From Gambelia wislizenii (Eukaryota > Chordata > Lepidosauria > Squamata > Crotaphytidae), in NCBI GenBank assembly GCA_030847615.1, contig JAUMIR010000001.1, forward strand, positions 266,785,187 to 266,849,186: DNA of 64,000 nucleotides, read 5' to 3'. Positions 59,879 through 64,000 of this stretch are shown here, in pieces (position 1 is the first letter of the stretch; each line of letters begins with the position of its first letter). Position numbers and translations under genes: made by a program. Below the pieces are notes generated by a model. That model saw only the letters and a program-made list of their open reading frames with translations. It searched no databases and was not told the origin of the DNA.

Positions 59879-60549
59879 ACACATGTGGACACTATAAGGT
59901 ATACCCCTCCTGACCCCCCCCTCCAGCATTGAACCTCCACCCTTCAAGGACTGTGGAGATCCCTTTAGAAGTTGTTTTAATTCAACCAAACAGTACTCTA
60001 GGATGAAGCCACAGAGTAGGATCTAGACATTGATTCCACCACCACGAGCACTTTGTTCCAGATGCTCCTGGTAGTCAAAAGAGAACAAGGGCATGTCAGC
60101 TCCTGCTGATTTCCTCTTTCCTCTGCAACCCTGACCACCACCTTGCATGCTCTTCCAGATGGTCCTCTAAACACTGTGGAGGAGATTTGGAAGAAAGGCA
60201 CAGAGGGAGATGGGATAATTAAAAACCTTCCTCCTCCTCCTCTTCCTCCGTTCCACCAATGGAAATGATCTTCTCAGTCCAAAAATTTCCACAGATGGAA
60301 GGAGCCCTTGCCTGGCACTTGTAAGCCAAGTCTGGATCCATTATTATAATTCAAACAAGATTAGCTGGAAAAGGGATTGCTAAGCAAAGGAGTTGAGCTT
60401 TACAGTTCCAGTATTAGGTGCAGTGGAAGCACTGTTTGCCAAATACTTTCAGGAACTGAGAGATACACTCTAGATTGCACAGAAAAAGGGATGTAGCACC
60501 ATCAGCATACACAGGGACAATCACACACAAAAACACACACACACACACA

Positions 60550-60576
60550 GTTTTGGAGGGGAACTGATATGGAATG
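60550..60576 (+). repeat. 27-base direct repeat next to (AC)n, copy 2
   Basis: Identical to 59852-59878, about 700 bases away, again directly after an (AC)n run. Confidence 0.88.
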
Positions 60577-60632
60577 GACACTTAAAACTCCACTCCCACC
60601 ATTGAAAATATTGGCTGGGTTTGATGGGATTC

Positions 60633-60635
<3 letters not shown>

Positions 60636-60664
<29 letters not shown>
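60636..60664 (+). repeat. (AT)n microsatellite
   Basis: Fourteen AT units leading into CACACA. Confidence 0.93.
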
Positions 60665-60673
<9 letters not shown>

Positions 60674-61162
60674 AGGTACCCCAGTCAAATCATTAGGTCT
60701 ACATGTTAAACATCAATGTTTCTGTGATGCATCTATTTGTATTTGTTGCATTTGGAATGAACTGGGTTGGTAGGAATAATAGTCAAAATTCTAATCCATC
60801 TTTGCAAGGATGTGTTCAAGAAAAATAAGTCCTTTTTTATATAAGCTCATCTTGACAAGGAAGGTATGTAGTATGTTTGCATATGAGAGAATGAAGTGAG
60901 CTCTCAGAAAGGCGGGGGAAAGGCTAAAGCATAAAAATGTGCTACAGTTAGAACAGAGGGATGCTATTTTTAAATGTTAAGTTAGGTAGGTGGTTTACAA
61001 GCATTCTACCCTCAGTTTGCAAGTACCTCCATTTCCCCCAGCTTGTTCTGCTGTCTGTCCTGTGCCAAATTGTCAACCGTAATGGCTCTGGAAAAACCCT
61101 ACCAAGAACCATTCACATTTCTGACACTATATAAATAATCATAATGACCAACATCATTCATC

Positions 61163-61467
61163 ACTATGGAGATTATCAGAGGCGGGGGAATGCAGCAAAA
61201 AGCCACATTCCCAACCACATCAGAAGATCACTACGAGAATAGAAAGGGTAACATTACCAGACGCCGCATCCTTCAGCTCTTCTGGGGGCATAGCGCTGTC
61301 ACGGATGAGGCTTCCCTTTTTTATTGATGGGGACACGCCACCAATAAAAAGGGACGCCCACGCTACACCCCCAAAACGCTAGAGGATGATGTTATCTGGT
61401 AATGTTGCCCCTTCCTGTTCTCCTAGTGATATTCTGACAGTTTTTGCTGCATTTGATAATCTGCTAT
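61163..61467. mobile_element. Compact palindromic TTATCAGA MITE
   Basis: Starts CTATGGAGATTATCAGAGGC and ends CATTTGATAATCTGCTATG. The inner blocks AACCACATCAGAAGATCACT and CTTCCCTTTTTTATTGATGG align with the copy at 35108-35420. Confidence 0.72.
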
Positions 61468-62586
61468 GATAAACTGGGATTTTTTTTAAAAAAAAATACA
61501 GATTCTGATCTACTTATTTCTGAAGCAGTAAATATGGAAAGGTTGATCCATGGGTATTCCACACCCCCTTAAATTATGGTCACAAAGAAAGGTCAGATAT
61601 TTTCTGTGAAGGATTATGTTGTGTAAATTAGCAACAGTGGAAATGTGATGCATCACATTTTAAAACTGCTGATGTGAAGTCAGTGTTTCAAGATCTGGTT
61701 AATGAGAAATAACGGCCTGGAATACAGTTAGTGATTTATGATGGCACAAATCCAATTTACACCATCATAACTAAGTTTTTTGGTTCTTGTTGAGGGTGGA
61801 ATTGCACAATGACTAAAATACCCCCAACCCACCTTTTCTCTGATTTGGTTCCCTCCCCCCACAACAATGGCCATGTCCTGGCTGGTGGACAACAAGGGGA
61901 GAGGAAGAGAAGCATCCAGCTCTTTTTCTATAACTGTACACACAGTAACAGGCATTCTCCAGAACATCCCTGAGATCTCGGAGGTTGATGTCATTGATGT
62001 GTGTCCAGCTATAGAAAAATAACTGGATTCTATTATCTCTGCTGCTACCCCATTCTCCTCTGGACAGGAAATTGTCATGTTTTTGGGGGGGCTACAACAG
62101 AGAAAAGAAAAGGTGGATTTTGGAAGGTTTAGGAGGGAGATGAATCAAAGTTATGTATGTACATTATGTTTCCAGGGTCATGGCCATTGTGTTGAGAGAT
62201 AGGAAAGGTTACTTTTTGACTATGCTAGATGGGAATGCTAATCCAGAAAGTAATTTTTCCAAGTTCTTGTTGTAATAAGCACAAGATCTAGAACTTCAGT
62301 CATTATAGGGTTAATGGTGAGTTACTGAGTTCTCACTGAGATTGAAAGGGCCTTCAGCTGTTTGTGTTATCTAAATCAGCTGTGGAGCCACTATAAGGTG
62401 AGCTCTTACTACTGTGAGTTTTCCCTTTACCCTTGTTTCCTCCTTTGCATTTATATCCCGTTTGTCTCTGTATCAGTGTGACCTTTTAGTGCTTGGTATA
62501 TTTTGCTATTTTATATGATTTGCTGGCCATATCGCTGTAGTTCATTTTAATACCTTTTCGCTACTTGTTTTGTATATTACTTTGAT

Positions 62587-63113
62587 GGAGGAGATTAGCA
62601 GACACAGCAAATGCGGCATGATAATGACACCAGCAGCATGCAAAAGAATGCCAATATCAGATAATGGTGTCCTTTTGCATTCTGCTGGCGTTATCTGGCA
62701 TTTCTTTTTATTGATGGTTGAAGCCGTCAATAAATCCCCCATTTTGATTCTGTGCCCGTATTGCAGGCATGCAAAACCCTGGGGCCATTTAACTCTTGTG
62801 AATACAGTGTCAAAGGCCAGTCCAGCGTGAACATGTCCGAGTGAGATCGGGACATCCAGGTAAGTTTTGCTCTTTTTATGACCCTCCCCAGGGAATTTTT
62901 AAGTGTGTCTAGGTGCTTGGTGTAACTCCTGAGGCTTTATTTTTGTTTTTATTTTTGAATTTTCTGTGCTATAAAGTCTCGCGGGATTTCGAATAAGGAA
63001 GTGAATGGGACTCTGTTCACTTTCTCCTTATTGCTGGGGCTGCCTTTGCCAGGAAAGGAAGGTAAGTGCAGTGGGGAGCATTCTTTGAAAGAGGAACTGT
63101 CTGATAAGCTCCA
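62587..63113 (+). mobile_element. TTATCAGA-ended element, copy 4
   Basis: Starts GGAGGAGATTAGCAGACAC and ends CTGTCTGATAAGCTCC. It shares TTTTTATTGATGGTTGAAGC and AAGCCGTCAATAAATC with copy 3. It also has a local palindrome near 62630-62705 (ATGCAAAAGAATGCC with its inverse). Confidence 0.65.
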
Positions 63114-64000
63114 TAGATATATTGTTTGCTATAGAATAGATAAAAGTATATTTTCAGTACTTTTCTCTTATTTTGTCTTCTGGATCCTATTTTTTGACAG
63201 TTCTGAGTGTGTATCTTTTAAAAAAAGATATACTTTTTGTTTATCATGTGTCAGAATTGGATGACAATAAATTTGCAGAGATTTTTTTTGCTACAGAATA
63301 ACTTAGCAAATGAACAAAGCAAGCTGTAAGCAACAGTAATTTATATATATCTGAGTCACAATCATTTCCTCAAAAAAAAAAAAAAGTCCTGGTAAAACAT
63401 GTCCTAGGATTAGAAGGTGGACCTATAAGGATGAACAGGGCTTTTAGTAGGGTCCAGCTTTGCTCTTGTTCATATCAGGGAAAAGCACATTTTATCTCAA
63501 GAAGCAAACAGTTGGTATAAATGGGACCAACAGAGCTTGGGATTTGGCCAAATTGAATGAACAGGTCTGTCATCTAAATGTTCATTGGCCCACTGATGTA
63601 CCCTTATCTTCATGTAAGTTAAAAAGAATGACACATCAGCAGAAATGAACTCCATGTAGGAGAAGGGCAAGGCTGATAGTTGCAGGATTCAGGATTGCAC
63701 CATCACAATACAATGAGGTAGGTTACACTGACAGATCATGACAGGCACAATATTAGCCAATGAACTTCATGGTAAGGCAGCTATTTGAACCCAGGTCTCT
63801 CTAGGGCTAATCTGACACACTTAATGACACACTACATTGTGTGACATAATACACAAATGAGCAAGAAAAACAAAAGGAGGAAAGTGGATTCTGCTTTAAT
63901 GAGTTGTGTTGGGTTGTGGTTTTTCTTTTGCAAAGGTTGTTAAAACCCAGACCGTTAGACAATTAGTCTTAGTCACTTTGTATATATTGTGTTCAAATGG

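Larger units (their letters stand above)
50830..64000. other. Upstream intergenic DNA, no second gene recognised
   Basis: Upstream of COL3A1 I find only mobile-element remnants, microsatellites and unassigned AT-rich DNA. The ORFs present are short and lack conserved motifs, except for reverse transcriptase pieces of a CR1 copy at 52405-54060. Stretches with no recognised feature include 54130-57490, 58220-59010, 60680-61160, 61470-62580 and 63115-64000. Confidence 0.7.

Noticed and set aside
1..64000. CRISPR arrays, operons, prophage or other prokaryotic systems
   Set aside because: The window has introns, SINEs, LINEs and vertebrate collagen exons. The regular repeats are microsatellites and MITEs.
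54130..64000. A neighbouring gene upstream of COL3A1
   Set aside because: In mammals the next genes lie far upstream. No exon with recognisable protein similarity was found here.

Overview
This is vertebrate genomic DNA. It has short exons with GT-AG introns, long introns full of retroposons and DNA-transposon relics, and many microsatellites. The repeats (CR1 3' ends with ATTCTATG tails, tRNA-headed SINEs resembling Sauria SINEs, dense families of palindromic MITEs) point to a squamate reptile, most likely a lizard. No bacterial, phage or CRISPR content is visible.

The only host gene I can support is the 5' part of COL3A1, the type III procollagen alpha-1 chain, on the minus strand. It reads from a TATA box at 50611-50617 down to position 1, where the window ends inside intron 5. 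Five coding exons are resolved: exon 1 (50375-50453, signal peptide), exon 2 (13284-13480, von Willebrand factor C domain), exon 3 (9608-9655, start of the minor collagen helix), exon 4 (7196-7315, minor helix and Cys pair) and exon 5 (4484-4546, N-telopeptide region). All have GT and AG sites and compatible phases, and they join into 169 residues without a stop. The main triple helix lies beyond position 1.

Layout: 1-4483 is intron 5; 4547-13283 holds introns 4 to 2; 13481-50374 is a 36.9 kb intron 1; 50454 to about 50587 is the 5'UTR; 50588-64000 is promoter and upstream intergenic DNA with no second gene recognised. The 5'UTR holds a five-codon upstream ORF and a stem-loop that pairs the upstream ATG with the true start. 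This is the layout known for fibrillar collagen mRNAs regulated by LARP6.

The introns and upstream DNA are mostly old mobile DNA: a 5'-truncated non-LTR retrotransposon with an open 384-codon reverse-transcriptase frame (13910-15113), several CR1 pieces, two tRNA-derived SINE families, pogo/Tigger-like MITEs with TA target sites, hAT-like MITEs with 8-bp target duplications, and a structured MITE group ending in TTATCAGA-like termini. No novel multi-gene system was found. The points most worth checking are the changed N-proteinase site, the oversized intron 1, a microexon-like splice pair in intron 1, and the MITE families with their nested insertions.
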